Source of the DNA: Lophium mytilinum
Taxonomy: Eukaryota > Ascomycota > Dothideomycetes > Mytilinidiales > Mytilinidiaceae
Direction of reading: 5' to 3'
Assembly: GCA_010093605.1 (NCBI GenBank)
Contig: MU004194.1
Coordinates: forward strand, 729,793 to 793,792
Length of the DNA stretch: 64,000 nucleotides
The notes beneath the pieces are model-generated. The model saw only the letters and a program-made list of their open reading frames with translations, did not search any database and had not been told where the DNA came from. Positions 34,509-45,882 of the stretch are shown in pieces. The position numbers were made by a program, and so were the translations under genes. The stretch's first letter is position 1; the number at the start of each line of letters is the position of its first letter.

Positions 34509-35607
34509 CCATTTGTCATGCGCGGGGATGGTCCAGCCTTTGCAAAGGATCAGTTAGAAGGTTTAAGTAAGAGGTCTCGGTTGCAAATAGATGACTGTGA
34601 TCTATCAATCTAGTGTTATTCTTATACAGCCATCACTGATGACTCGATTTATGGTGTCCAGTTCCGTACGTCTCACTTTTCAGCTTTCAGGTGGTGTAGT
34701 GGGTCCTCGCGACTATTCTCAGTGCCGCAGGTCTGTCCTCCCTATGGCTCAGAATTGCGTGTTCGCCAAGTGGTCCTTGAACGAGCACTGATCAAGAGTA
34801 TTGGAGCACAACCTAGCTGTTCAGCGCTGTCTGATATGATCGTTGGAACACCTTTCATTTTCAAGGTCTATTGAGCGCCGACTCCCGGTTATAGGGCTAT
34901 GCTCTACCAGGTCGCTCAGGAGGGTCTTACCGTGTTTCCAGTGTCGAATACATATGATTCAAAATGAGGATAAACAGGACTCGCAGGTGGAATGCCGTGC
35001 TACGCCACTGCACCGCCACTGTACCTCCATAGACGCCCAGCCACCCGGAATATCCCCGTCGAGCTTGGGCCGCCCGCAGCGATGGTGTCGCGGGAGAGGA
35101 GCTCATGGAGTCAAGGGTGCGAGCGCAGGCTAGCCACTCGAAGCGACTCTCCGCGTGTTCGTAGGTTTCGTGTGATGGTTTGGGTCGCATCACCACCGAA
35201 TCGACGCTGCGATGATTGCGATAGACATGCTGAAGCCGCACAGCCACTGTGAAACAACCCATACTCGACGATGTCATCCCCATCGCTCAAGCTCCTTAGT
35301 GGTCCTTGGCTGTGCTTGGCAGACACTCTCCGCCCAGCCTCTGCTGCCCTGAAATGTCCTTTCTTGCGCCCAGTCAGATCTCCAAGCTCCTTTTAGAGCC
35401 ACACGCGCTGCCGTCGCATCCGCCGCATTGCTCTCCCCATCCCCTCCACTTCTCCCGCGTCCCTTCGACACGCTCGCCGCCATTGCCCTTACAATAGCAT
35501 TGCGCTAAGCTCCAAACACCACTATAAACAACAGGATCACGAGCTGTAGCTGACATTCAGCCCCCACTCAGCCTTTCCAACGACTCAATTCTCTTCCTAT
35601 TTGCAAC
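34509..35607. other. Intergenic region, no gene seen
   Basis: 3' flank of the permease gene and promoter of the phosphatase gene, both on the + strand. The 250 bp before 35608 are C/T-rich, in keeping with a fungal promoter. Confidence 0.4.
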
Positions 35608-37944
35608 ATGAGCCTTGAACGAGAGAAGGACCAGTTCCAGCATCAGGAAAACGAAACCCCCGAGCAGCGCGGCCTTCACCTTCACGATCCTTCTCCCCCC
35701 AACGTAGCGACGCAGGGAACCGTCCCGCAGACTCGGCAGAATGGCATACACAGCGTGGGAACGGGCACTACGGATGAGCTTGAAGTTCTCTGTGGACCGT
35801 TGTTGAACTACAAGCGCATGAGCAACGCAGGCTCTCAAGCTCCAACATGGCACGGGAGCGTGCTCATCGTCACCAAGCCTGGGCAACATCATCCGGAGCT
35901 CACCCTGCGATGTCTAGGCCCCGCGGTAGCTAGCCAGACGAATGGCTCTGCATCAGTGTCGGGATCTGTATCTTTCCCGGGTACAAAGCTATACGAGGAT
36001 CCCTACAAGGTCTTCTGGCGCTTCTTAATTGACGTGCCATTCCAGAGCTCCGAGGCGAAATGGGAGTATAGTATTGGGAGCACCGCGAATTCATCGGGAG
36101 AACGGAAGAATGGACCCAACACCTTTGTGGTCCCCTCAATTGCGCAATCAATGCGCATTCTCTTCCATTCGTGCAATGGCTTCAGCGTTGGAACTGACGT
36201 TGATGCTTGGTCAGGTCCCGCGCTTTGGAACGATGTCCTCCGCATGCACGAGCAGAAACCTTTTCATGTAATGATCGGTGGCGGCGATCAAATTTACAAC
36301 GATGGCGTAAGAGTAGACGGCCCCCTGCGCGCCTGGACAGATATTGGGAACCCGCACAAGCGTCGCGGGTATCCCTTCAATGAACAGCTGCGTGCCGAAT
36401 GCGACGATTATTATTTCAACAACTACATCGGGTGGTACGGCACCAAACCTTTCTCTGACGCAAACGCCCAAATTCCGCAGCTCAACATCTGGGACGATCA
36501 CGACATCATCGATGGCTTCGGCTCTTATACCGATCGGTTCATGAGATGTGCAGTCTTCAGGGGCATTGGCGGCGTAGCACACAAATATTATCTCTTGTTC
36601 CAGCACCACATCCCACCCCCGAGGAGCACCTTCACGACGGATGCTCCAAACACAATGAACGTAGGGATGGACGGCACTCCAGAAGACCCTGTGCAAATGA
36701 AGGACACTTTCGTGAAGACAGACGACAAGGAGGATCCGTCCTATATCATTGGTAGCAAGCCTGGACCGTATGTTGAAGAGCGAAGTCGAAATCTCTACTG
36801 CCAGCTGGGTGCACGTATTGCTTTCTGTGGAATAGATGCGCGTACTGAGCGTACCAGGCATCAGATCAACTACCCAGAGACTTACAAGCAGATTTTTGAC
36901 CGCCTTACCGCCGAGTTTGTAGCTAATAAGGAAATCAAACACCTAATCCTCCTCCTTGGTGTTCCCATCGCATACCCACGTCTCCAGTGGTTGGAGAACA
37001 TTTTCTCCTCTCCTATTATTGCGCCAATCAAATTCTTGAACAAACGTTTTGGATTCGCGGGAGGAGTTTTCAACAAATTTGATGGCAACGTGGATCTACT
37101 TGATGACTTGGACGACCATTATACGGCACATCAGCACAAACACGAGCGAAAGGAGTTGATTCTCCAACTTCAGGATCTTGCCAAGAAGCACTCTGTGCGC
37201 ATTACTATTCTCGGTGGCGACGTTCACCTTGCCGCCATCGGGCGATTCTACTCCAACCCGAAGCTTGGAATTCCAGCCGAACGTGATTTCCGCTACATGC
37301 CTAACGTTATCAGCTCGGCCATTACCAACAAGCCACCGCCGCAAGCTGTTGCTAATCTGTTGGCCTCCAGGAACAAGATTCACCATCTTGATCATGACAC
37401 TGACGAGACGCTGCTGGAGCTCTTCGACCATGACCCAGGCCACAAGCCAGGCGAAGAGGTCATTAACGGGAATGGCAACGGCAACCGTACTGGCACGAAC
37501 GAAAAGATTCCGAAGAAGACATCCGATAAGAACCATGCGACCATGCCTTCGCGCAATTACGCCATCATCACCGAGTCGCAAGCAGATCCCGCAAATGTAG
37601 CTGCCGCTGCACCAGCCCCCGCACCCCCAACTACTACCAATGGTGACGCGTCGGCGGTTGCGGAAGGGGCTCCGGAACTTATTCATGGAGCTCCGGTGTC
37701 CGCTGTGCCTGATGTCAAAGCCAACGCCCGCAAGCCCATGCATGCCGGGGAGAATGGTGCTGGCACATTCCATCCTGCCGCCACTGGCTTACAGCCGACA
37801 GGTCTTTGCGGTGCATATGGACTCGACGTCACTCTGAGAGTAGAGATCACCCCGAACGACAAGGAAGGGCGTACGGAAGGTTATGGATTTAGTGTTCCTG
37901 CGCTTGATGCAGCAGCTTACCTGGGCCAGGGGACCACTTGGTAG
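35608..37944 (+). CDS. PhoD-like phosphatase-domain protein, 778 aa
   Basis: A single exon. The N-terminal 40 residues are charged and disordered. A beta-rich domain (about 55-160) precedes the metallophosphatase fold. Metal-site motifs are visible in the expected order: MIGGGDQIYNDG near residue 222, NIWDDHDIIDGFGSYTD near 294 and ITILGGDVHLAAIGRFYS near 535. The spacing and aromatic insertions match the large fungal PhoD_2-type proteins rather than bacterial alkaline phosphatase D. Known PhoD enzymes are metal-dependent phosphomono- or diesterases; the substrate here is unknown. Residues of about 610-720 are low-complexity (Asn/Gly and Ala/Pro runs), followed by a short folded end with GLDVTLRVEITPND. 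No signal peptide is seen, so it is probably cytosolic or peripheral. A tandem array begins within about 50 bp after the stop. Confidence 0.9.
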   Translation: MSLEREKDQFQHQENETPEQRGLHLHDPSPPNVATQGTVPQTRQNGIHSVGTGTTDELEVLCGPLLNYKRMSNAGSQAPTWHGSVLIVTKPGQHHPELTLRCLGPAVASQTNGSASVSGSVSFPGTKLYEDPYKVFWRFLIDVPFQSSEAKWEYSIGSTANSSGERKNGPNTFVVPSIAQSMRILFHSCNGFSVGTDVDAWSGPALWNDVLRMHEQKPFHVMIGGGDQIYNDGVRVDGPLRAWTDIGNPHKRRGYPFNEQLRAECDDYYFNNYIGWYGTKPFSDANAQIPQLNIWDDHDIIDGFGSYTDRFMRCAVFRGIGGVAHKYYLLFQHHIPPPRSTFTTDAPNTMNVGMDGTPEDPVQMKDTFVKTDDKEDPSYIIGSKPGPYVEERSRNLYCQLGARIAFCGIDARTERTRHQINYPETYKQIFDRLTAEFVANKEIKHLILLLGVPIAYPRLQWLENIFSSPIIAPIKFLNKRFGFAGGVFNKFDGNVDLLDDLDDHYTAHQHKHERKELILQLQDLAKKHSVRITILGGDVHLAAIGRFYSNPKLGIPAERDFRYMPNVISSAITNKPPPQAVANLLASRNKIHHLDHDTDETLLELFDHDPGHKPGEEVINGNGNGNRTGTNEKIPKKTSDKNHATMPSRNYAIITESQADPANVAAAAPAPAPPTTTNGDASAVAEGAPELIHGAPVSAVPDVKANARKPMHAGENGAGTFHPAATGLQPTGLCGAYGLDVTLRVEITPNDKEGRTEGYGFSVPALDAAAYLGQGTTW

Positions 37945-37989
37945 ATTTTGGTTAATTTAGGCAAGCGTAGTGGAAATACCCTTTGAATC

Positions 37990-38760
37990 TTCGTTGCGTC
38001 CTTTACATTCCGTTTTGAAAATCTCAGTACGTGTAGAGGTGTCTGACGACTTTAAACATACTGTCAAAACGGTCTCAGAACTAACTCAATTCATACTATC
38101 TATTCCATAGGTCTAGTTTGTCACATCACGTACCACAAGCTTCAAATTCACGGCTTTGCATCCTTTACATTCCGTTTTGAAAATCTCAGTACGTGTAGAC
38201 GTGTCTGCCGACTGTTACCGTACTGTCAAGATAATCTAAGAACTAACTCAATTCATACCATCTAATCCATGGGTTTGGTTCACAGTACCATATAGCATTA
38301 CGTACCACGAGCTTCAAACTCACGGCGTTCCGTCCTTGACATCCTATTCTCACATTCTAAGTATGTGTAGAGGTGTCTTACGACTGTAAACATATTGTCA
38401 AAACGGGGTTTAAAGTGACCCAATTCATGCTCTATTCCACTGGTCTAATTTACAACACAACACAGCATACGTACGACAAGCTTCAAATTCACGGTGTTCC
38501 GTCCTTGACATCCTATTCTCAAATTTCAAGTACATGTAGAGGTGTCTTACAACTATAAGCATATTGTCAAAACGGTATTAAAACTAGCCTAATACATACT
38601 GTCTATTCCACTAGCCTAATTTACAACGCCATATAGTATACGTACGATAGGCTTCAGATTCATGGCGTCCCGTCCTTTACATCCTATTTCAAAAATCTTA
38701 GTACGTGCAGAGGGACCTCAAAAGCGTGCATATAGTGTCAGAACGCTAACCGCTACGGCC
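37990..38760. repeat. Tandem array, about 167-bp period, five copies
   Basis: Units start near 38001, 38163, 38335, 38504 and 38674 with C-TTTACAT-or-TTGACAT-CC, followed by an AAGTACGTGTAGAGGTGTCT-like box, a TGTCAAAACGG box, a CAATTCATACT box and a CGTACCACAAGCTTCAAATT box. Steps are about 162, 172, 169 and 170 bp. Copies are clearly related but diverged, with small indels. The array lies directly downstream of the phosphatase gene and may be transcribed as part of its 3' end. Confidence 0.85.
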
Positions 38761-38764
38761 CAAT

Positions 38765-39515
38765 TTGGATTATAGACGTCTTTCTCCTTGCATTACCCTC
38801 CGCGTACCCCATTTTATTTCTCTATATACGTTACTCCGCGTAGCCTGTACGTGCCCGTTCTAGCATCATTTAGACGCCACGGCCCCATCTGTGGCCCCCT
38901 CTGCGTCTTCTTTTTCAACTCTACGTGCCCCATTTAGCATCTTTTCTTATACTACGAGCCCCTCATTATCCCCTCTATATTCACCTCCGTGTGTGCTTTC
39001 TTACCTCTATATCTTCTTCTATTTCTTTATATATCTTTAGTAACATCTTTTACACGCTATGGCCCCCTTTAAGTCCCCTATATATAATGTGCTTTGCCTT
39101 TATATACTTACTTTAGTATCTTTCTATGCATAAGGTCCCCCGCTGTATACCCTATATATACCCCTCTACGTCTCCCTATTTACCTCCGCGTGCCTTCTTT
39201 CTTTACTTTATATACTTTTTATAGCATCTTTTACACGCCACGGCCCCCTTTAAGTCTCCTCTGCGTGATATGATTTGCCTCCATATACCTACTTTGCCAT
39301 CTTTCTATACACCACGTCCCCCTCTGTGTAGCCTATACATGCCCCGCTGCGTCTCCCTATTCTCCTCCGCGTACCCTCTTTCGCAGCTCTTGTTACCCCA
39401 AGTCCCCCTCTGCAAACCTTCTGTATAGCCCTTTGCGTCCCCCTACACGTGCCCTTTAGCCTCTTTTGTTATACGGCGTCCCCCTCCACGTCCCCCTCCA
39501 CGTCCCCCTTCACGT
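38765..39515. repeat. Pyrimidine-rich tandem array, about 182-bp period
   Basis: Related units begin near 38868, 39048 and 39229 (TTTACACGCCACGGCCCCCT-like), with a partial fourth from about 39385. Each unit also carries a CTATATAC..CTACGTCTCCC box and a CTCCGCGTGCC box. The + strand is strongly C+T rich throughout. The right end, 39478-39513, is a short direct repeat of the 12-mer CGTCCCCCTCCA and variants. No frame stays open. Different in sequence from the neighbouring 167-bp array. Confidence 0.75.
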
Positions 39516-39720
39516 ACATCTAACTCACACAAGCACCAAAACACACCACAATATGCTCAAGAGTCTCTTCTATTCCTACTGTACAGTTTTTAAAACAAGG
39601 GCCGAAGCCCGAACCTGGGGTATAATAATCATAATTCGTTTGCCCCCAATGGTGCCCGCAGGCCATGCAAAAACACAAACAAACCGGCCCGAACCCCACG
39701 CTCAACTCCAATCGCTATGC

Positions 39721-42566
39721 CTAATAATCGAATTCACCCTTGAAACCCCCCCGAAGGAGGGTGCCTGCAAGCTGCAGGCGCGCGGTTGGCATGCCCCCCG
39801 ACGTCACCTTCTCCGCCGGCTCCACCCCCTTCACCAACGCCAAGGCGTTGAATGCAGTAAATACGCCGCAATCACGCGCGTTGCCTTGGTGGCCGGACCT
39901 ATTTGGGACATGTGTCCACTCATTCGCCACGTAAAGGGCCCCCAGCTCACACTCTAGGAAGCGGCGTGCCAAGTGCACGTAGTGCTCGTACGCGCGCTTG
40001 GCCGGGTTGAGGCTGTCAAGAAGCTCAATCTCTCGAAGTTGCGGTTTGATTGCCAGAAGGCGCCAGTGATTTCCCTCGCAAATGGGGATAACAATAAGCT
40101 TTGTGTCGAGCAGTCGCTTGCCTCCGAGGCCTGCGCGCGTGTGCCACTTCCTCACACTCTCGAACTCTTTCGGGTCAAATGCCGGCTTGTCCTCGTTGAA
40201 CTTGGCCTTGTTTTTGCCCTTGACGTTGGTGTACCACTGGGACGCGATGGCTTGCACTGGCGGTCCGCGCCCTGATCCTTTCTTCCAACCTTCTAGCTCT
40301 TGTTCACGCTCAGCCAGCAGTTTGAGGTAAGTGTTGACAATCTCGTCGTCAAGCCACGCTTGGGGGTTACCTCCGGCAAACTTGGTTGGTAGGAGGCTGC
40401 CGAAGTTTCTGCCCTTGAGAGACATGGCGTGCATTCCGTTTGGGCCTTGCTTCGCCGCCGCGTCGATGGCAGCTGCAGCTTCTTTCGAAATCCGGAAGAT
40501 GATCGGTCGAGCGGCCTCTTTAGCCTTTGCAGCAGCTTCAGCCGCGTCGCGCGCAGCTTTCTCGAGGAGCCTCTGCTTCTCTGCAGCTTCCTCTGCCTCA
40601 GCCTTTCGCTGGGCCTCCTCCTCAGCCTTTCGCTTGGCTTCCGCCGCCTGTCGCTTGGCTTCCTCCTCTTTCTTCAAAATCGCGAGACGTTCCCTTTCGT
40701 CTTTCACTTGGCGCTTCTTCTCAGACATCTCTATTCCGTTCCAGTGCCAATTTTCGAACTCGCGAGTGACACTGCCCAGCAGCGGAGCGATGCCGTCGTC
40801 TTCATCCTTCTTCTTTGGTGACTGATTGGATAAATCGGGGAAGGCTTGCGGTGATTTCCTGCCTTCGGCGAAGAACCCGCCTTCGTAGTCCTCTAGATCA
40901 GTCTCATCTAGGGTCTCTGCGGGGTGCGGAAGCCTTGGAGGTTGGTTGCCAAAGCGGTTCTCGTCTTGCTCGGCAATAGCCATATGGCCATGAAAATAGC
41001 GCACATGTTCTAGGACCGCGTGCTCCGTCTTAGTGGGGTCCGTGGGGTCAAGCTTGAACGAGTTCTCGTGAAACCTGATCGACTTTCGGGGAGGGGCATC
41101 CTCAAGAGTCGACATGTCGTTGTCAACGGGGGTCTGCGGGTGCAGTTGCAGTGTGCCTCCAAGGAGGTGCTCACTGCCTTCTGCCTCAGGGAACGCGCCT
41201 GGGGTCTTCGGGAGGGTTTCGATAGAACCATCGTCGCCGTCTTGGCCATTGCTGGTGGTGTGCATGTGGTCATCAACAAGAATGAGGGGCTGCTTGTGCG
41301 CAGTGCCCTCCTGGCCGACGACGGCGAGATTGGTGTCGGTGGTGGGGTCCGCTGCAAGGTCTGACAGCACCGGGGCCTGGCCCACCTTTGGATCCGATTG
41401 CGGGGTGGCGCTAGCAAGCGCAGCTGGGAGCTTGAGCTTCGACTTTTCGCGACCAGCTTGCGCATTCCCGGTCCGACGCTTTTGAGACGGGGCCTTCGGC
41501 ACCAACGCGGGGCGGCGATGAGCGATGGACAAGGACGCCCGCCGTTCTGCCTTGATCTTCTCTAGCTGCTTCCAAAGCCGATGTTGATGGATCATGTCAA
41601 TCCTGTTTCCGCTCTCGTCGAACTGGTACCGCAAAAGAGCTTTCGCCGCCTCGGGGTTGGCGGACCTCTCCCACATGTAGATGTTCTCCAAGCGAAGGTC
41701 AGCTGGATTCACCTGCCTAAGCCATGGAGCTTGTTCGCTCAGTTCCGAGTCAGGCTGTAAGTCTGTGCTGTCGATCTGCGACGCGACGGGGGACGTTGGT
41801 GTAGCGGCGCTGGTGAAAGATGGTATAGCGGCATTGGGGGATGATGGTATAGCGACATTGTCGGTAGTATATTGCTCTTCCGGCCACTCGCCTGGGACAT
41901 GACGAGGGAGAAGACTCGACAGATCTTCAGTCGTGTTGTTTATGTCCAAAAAGAGCCTTTTATTGCTCCGCGGACTACTGACTGGGACGGCTGCGATATT
42001 GTAGACTACATCCGGCTGAGCAGGGTGTGGAGTTCGAGTGAAGAAAGTCGTGACTTTTGTGATGACCGAGGTCAGAGGACGGAAGGTCGCGAATCGTCCG
42101 ATTGCGCGGCGAGTGACGGGGACGAATGCAGTGACGGAGGATAGGGTAGGAAGGGTAGGGACATTGCGCGCGACCATCTGAAAAGCGTATCCAACCCGCC
42201 CGGTCGCGGGCATAGGATTCTACGTAGCAGATTAGCTTTGGTAGAGAAGGAGCGACTGCGCACCGTGGCGCATGGATGACTTACAACAGCATTGAAGTCA
42301 TCGATATCAAGCATCGACACATCCAACGCCTCGGCCTCGACCTCAGCTGGAGTTGCGGATGGCTGGCCCTCGAACTGGAGGATCGGCACAGCGACGGGAA
42401 TCGACGCTGACGGTGCGACTGCGGCTGCAGGTCCGCGGCCGCCCGACATGAAGTAGTCTGGTCCGGACTCGGGTCCTGGTGACAGGCCGGGAGGGGTGCG
42501 CACGCCATAGTCAGACGGCGAAGGAGGTGGAAAGGCTGGCGAAGCTGATCTCTTGCGTCGCGCCAT
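39721..42566 (-). CDS. Ulp1-type SUMO protease (peptidase C48), 926 aa
   Basis: Exon 1 is 42566-42285 and exon 2 is 42219-39721, across a 65-nt intron (GTAAGT, TAG). The start is MARRKRSASPAFPPPSP, with a basic nuclear-type signal. A long disordered region follows, then a strongly charged helix rich in Ala/Glu/Lys (around QAAEAKRKAEEEAQRKAE). The last 260 residues are the cysteine protease fold: WLDDEIVNTYLKLL, then the catalytic His in EGNHWRLLAI (about 812), Asp in ELLDSLNP (about 829), Gln in GHQGNARDC (about 872) and Cys in DCGVF (about 878). All catalytic residues are present. Known members mature SUMO and remove it from targets; an exact SUMO target, or a Nedd8-type role, cannot be read here. 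Confidence 0.9.
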
Positions 42567-45500
42567 TGTTGCAAGGTGGTGAATCAAGTGCAGGAAGGGT
42601 CAATGGAGCGCGAGGGATCTCAGCGCAGGCGCGAGGGAGAGGTGAAGGGTGGTTCAAACAACGTGTGTCGAGGACGGTGTTGTTGTTGTGATGCGTGATG
42701 GTGGTGGTGGGGTGGAAGCTGCGACGGAGCTTTTGAAGGGAAACTCCCACGATCGCCAAGCCTTTTGACCTGTTCGCGGGGAGACGCTAACTGTATTCGG
42801 CTTAGCGCCTTGACACGATCAACGCTCACCCCCCGGCAAGCCGGTCCCGTGTCCTGGGCAGGCATGGCAACATGCAAGGTACCGCTGGGTGCGGGGCTCA
42901 ACACCACGCGTCTATCGTGACTATTCCCGCCACCAGCTTTGGCCGCTAAGTCCATTTTGCGTTGCCGGGCCACCAGACTTGTCGATGAGAGAACATGCAC
43001 TTGTCAGTATGCGGGTTTGGTGTGATATATTCTACAGAGAATTTGGATGCAGATGGCCCATACTTAAGTAGGTTGCGGTGTAAGTCTCGCAATCTGTTCC
43101 TTGCTTGTTTGATGTAGTTGCGTAGTGATCTGAAAGCCGGGAAGCTGCTTGGAGCTTGGTCGGCAACAATTCTTCAAAGCCTTGGAAAAGTGGTCTTGCA
43201 TATGTCAACCGTGAAGACTTCGGTGTGTGAAGGATTTTTGGTAGTAACCCAATGTCAAACGAGAGGAGTGAAGAACTCAAGTACTCCAGTGCTAGGTCCT
43301 GCAGCCATGGATCAGAGGAGAGAAGTCATACGTAGCACACAAGCTAATTATAGGAGACAAGGGAGCCACAGCACGACCGCATTAAGGCTTTGGCCTACAT
43401 GCCCTGGTGCCCCTCTGTAACATGCTTCACCACAGTTTCAAATTCCGGGATAAGTTCTAGGGCTATCAAATTGAGCCATCTGTTGGCTCGTCGGCTACTA
43501 GACAAAGCCGTCTACCGCTCCACTACTTTATGTATCACCAAGAAGATACACCTTGCCCTCTCTATCCTCGTGTCGACCGCCGCTCGCTGCACCAGCTCCA
43601 CTTGCTGACGGTTCTAATTGGTCTACTCTCGCCCCACGATCTTTTCGTACCACGCTTACTCCACTTTGACCGTATCTCGCACCTTGGGGATCAATAACAA
43701 GACAATCACCTTCCCTAGCTATCCTGAAATCGTGAAGGACTGAGCAGAAGATGCTGAATCAACACCTAGCTTCTATAGTAATACTTACTTATAGTTCGCG
43801 ACAAAGGTCCACCTGGCTACAGCTGGTACATGGAGACACAGGCGAACTCGAGCTAACCTTAGAGAAGCGATATAGGTCAGCTACACACGACATGATTTAG
43901 TCGACGAAACCATCAAAGAGTTATGGGACAGGGCTCTATGTATCATAGCTTGGACGGTCATAGCTAAAAGATTTACAATACGGCTATGAGATATGCTGCT
44001 GGCAGGAGAAATAAACAGATTTTACACCAAAGCGTCCGTAGAGCTCTCCATTTTTGACGATGAGAGGTTTTCGGACTTTCCGCACAGGCGGAAGATTGAG
44101 ACCTGCGTCGAGTCTTCGAAGCAAGCCGTGAACAAAAACCTCCCGCAACCCTAAACAAGATGCTATTAAAGATTCCAGGCCCCTAAAAATGCTGAAGGCG
44201 GCAGCAGTTGCCGTATTGGCATCAGTATTGTTGCCATTGACGGGGCATCTGGAAAGTTCGCGGCCACATTACTTCGGAAGCTGACTCTGAAGAATGCTGA
44301 GAAAAGCAGTGCGCAAGATGTCGTGGCGCTCGAGATTTTGAAGCCAGGAAAACTCTTGAAAGGCAAATCAGCTCCGAAAAGTCCCACTCTTTTCCCCGTC
44401 AACAGATCATTGTCGATTTGGATGATTCTGAGGTTCGATCGAGGACGAATAGTAAGCTACCAACAAACGCATAAAGCTAGTCAACGTCGAGAAGGCTATC
44501 TAGACGGTATGTATTCGATATCTATTGGAGCGAGAGGAAGACAAGTGGATAGTCGACAAGCAGAGGTCGAGATAGTTGAGCGATTGGTAGATGCTTGATG
44601 ATTAGGGATAGAGGACTGACGACATTGGAGTGAATGGAGGAAATGAGAAATAGGATAGCTTAACGGGGTAGTGGAATTCCTAATAGCTTGAAAAGACAGG
44701 AGAGTTGTAAAGTTAGTGTCTCTCTGCTACTTACCAAACTCCTCGTAGGCGAAGCATGTCCGCTGTCTACCGGTGCAATCTGAGTATAGACTGGATAGAT
44801 ATGATGTGACGGGCCTGTAAACTCCCAGTCTCTCTTTGCTTGGTGAAACTTTCATTCAACAACGCTCTAAAGCTCTGGCCACTACCAACCGCGGCTATGG
44901 ATGATGGTTTAAGAAGCACTGCTCCATGCCTCTTATGTCGATGGGGTTTTTAACATGCAACACTCTGCTCGCACTTCTCTGGCGCTGCGATTGATAAACT
45001 GGCCACGCTCAGGTAGCCATGACTTGCATAGGGAGAATGCGTTTTAGTTCTGCTTGCGAAGGGAATGTGAGGCAGCCGAAGGGAACGTGTATTTTAAAGG
45101 TCAATTCATGGGGACTGTACGTTACTCTTTGTTACTGATGAGAACCTTTCCTCAAGGGTCATCCAATCTTGCCATGAGCATGCTCGGTGGTTTCCTCGCA
45201 AGCCAGAATGGAGCTTGAGGTACGGGGAGCATGAAGCTGAGGATCAGAGGTGCAAGGCCTAGCCTCGAAGAATGTTCCTTGTAAATCAAGCCAGCTCATG
45301 ATTGCACTGTAAATCCGCACATAACGTCGTGTGAGGTTGTTCGAGGGCTCCCGACTGTCCACGAGAATTCACTCAAGCTTTTCGAAGTTTGCCGAAGTAG
45401 GATAGGTCTGGCATACGAGTTTAGACGGATAAGAGTTTCAAGGCGTTTTTCGAGACGGCATTGGAGTGTACGTATGTGTATAACTTGTTGTGCCAGTCTG

Positions 45501-45882
45501 TCAGCGCTTTTCATGCACAATCTAGATTTATGTACGCCAAGCCTGGCCAGTTTAGAAGCTCCCTGATGCGAGCTAGCTAGAAGCGGCTAGCGCGGCCGGG
45601 ACTCTTAGCACTCCAGGACTGCTTCCAAGGTCGCAATCAACAACAGACCTTCACCACCTCCCCGCAGTCGTCGCCGTCGCCCCACGATACCACCGACACC
45701 CAACTTCGCCGGCCTCTCGTGCGGTGCAAATACTAACAGGCAAGGTCCCGCCACCGGCGTGCCCTTTCTTCTAGACAGCACGTCATCTGTTCCTAATCCG
45801 GGGCGGCAAGCAGCGCCCTCGCAAAAGCACCCTCAACGAACCACCAACCCTCTTATACCCTCGTGCTCACGCTCCCGCAATC
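42567..45882. other. Long gene-poor region, 3.3 kb
   Basis: The first 250 bp are the promoter of the Ulp1-type gene. The rest is mixed AT-rich sequence with only short frames. Around 44170-44600 some + strand runs look faintly coding, for instance FPRQQIIVDLDDSEVRSRT, but nothing extends through splice signals and I recognise no family. The last 250 bp, C-rich, are the promoter of the PP2A gene. Confidence 0.45.

Noticed and set aside
36211-37773. Long - strand frames opposite the PhoD-like gene (36211-36942 and 37096-37773)
   Set aside because: They are antisense shadows of a conserved single-exon gene, with no family resemblance of their own.
37990-39515. CRISPR-like or retroelement-terminal repeats
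   Set aside because: Units are long, contiguous and diverged without unique spacers, and there are no paired long terminal repeats or element genes around them.
43420-43530. Another tRNA-like stretch around GTTTCAAATTCCGG
   Set aside because: The box-B resemblance is partial and no A box or cloverleaf pairing lies at the right distance.
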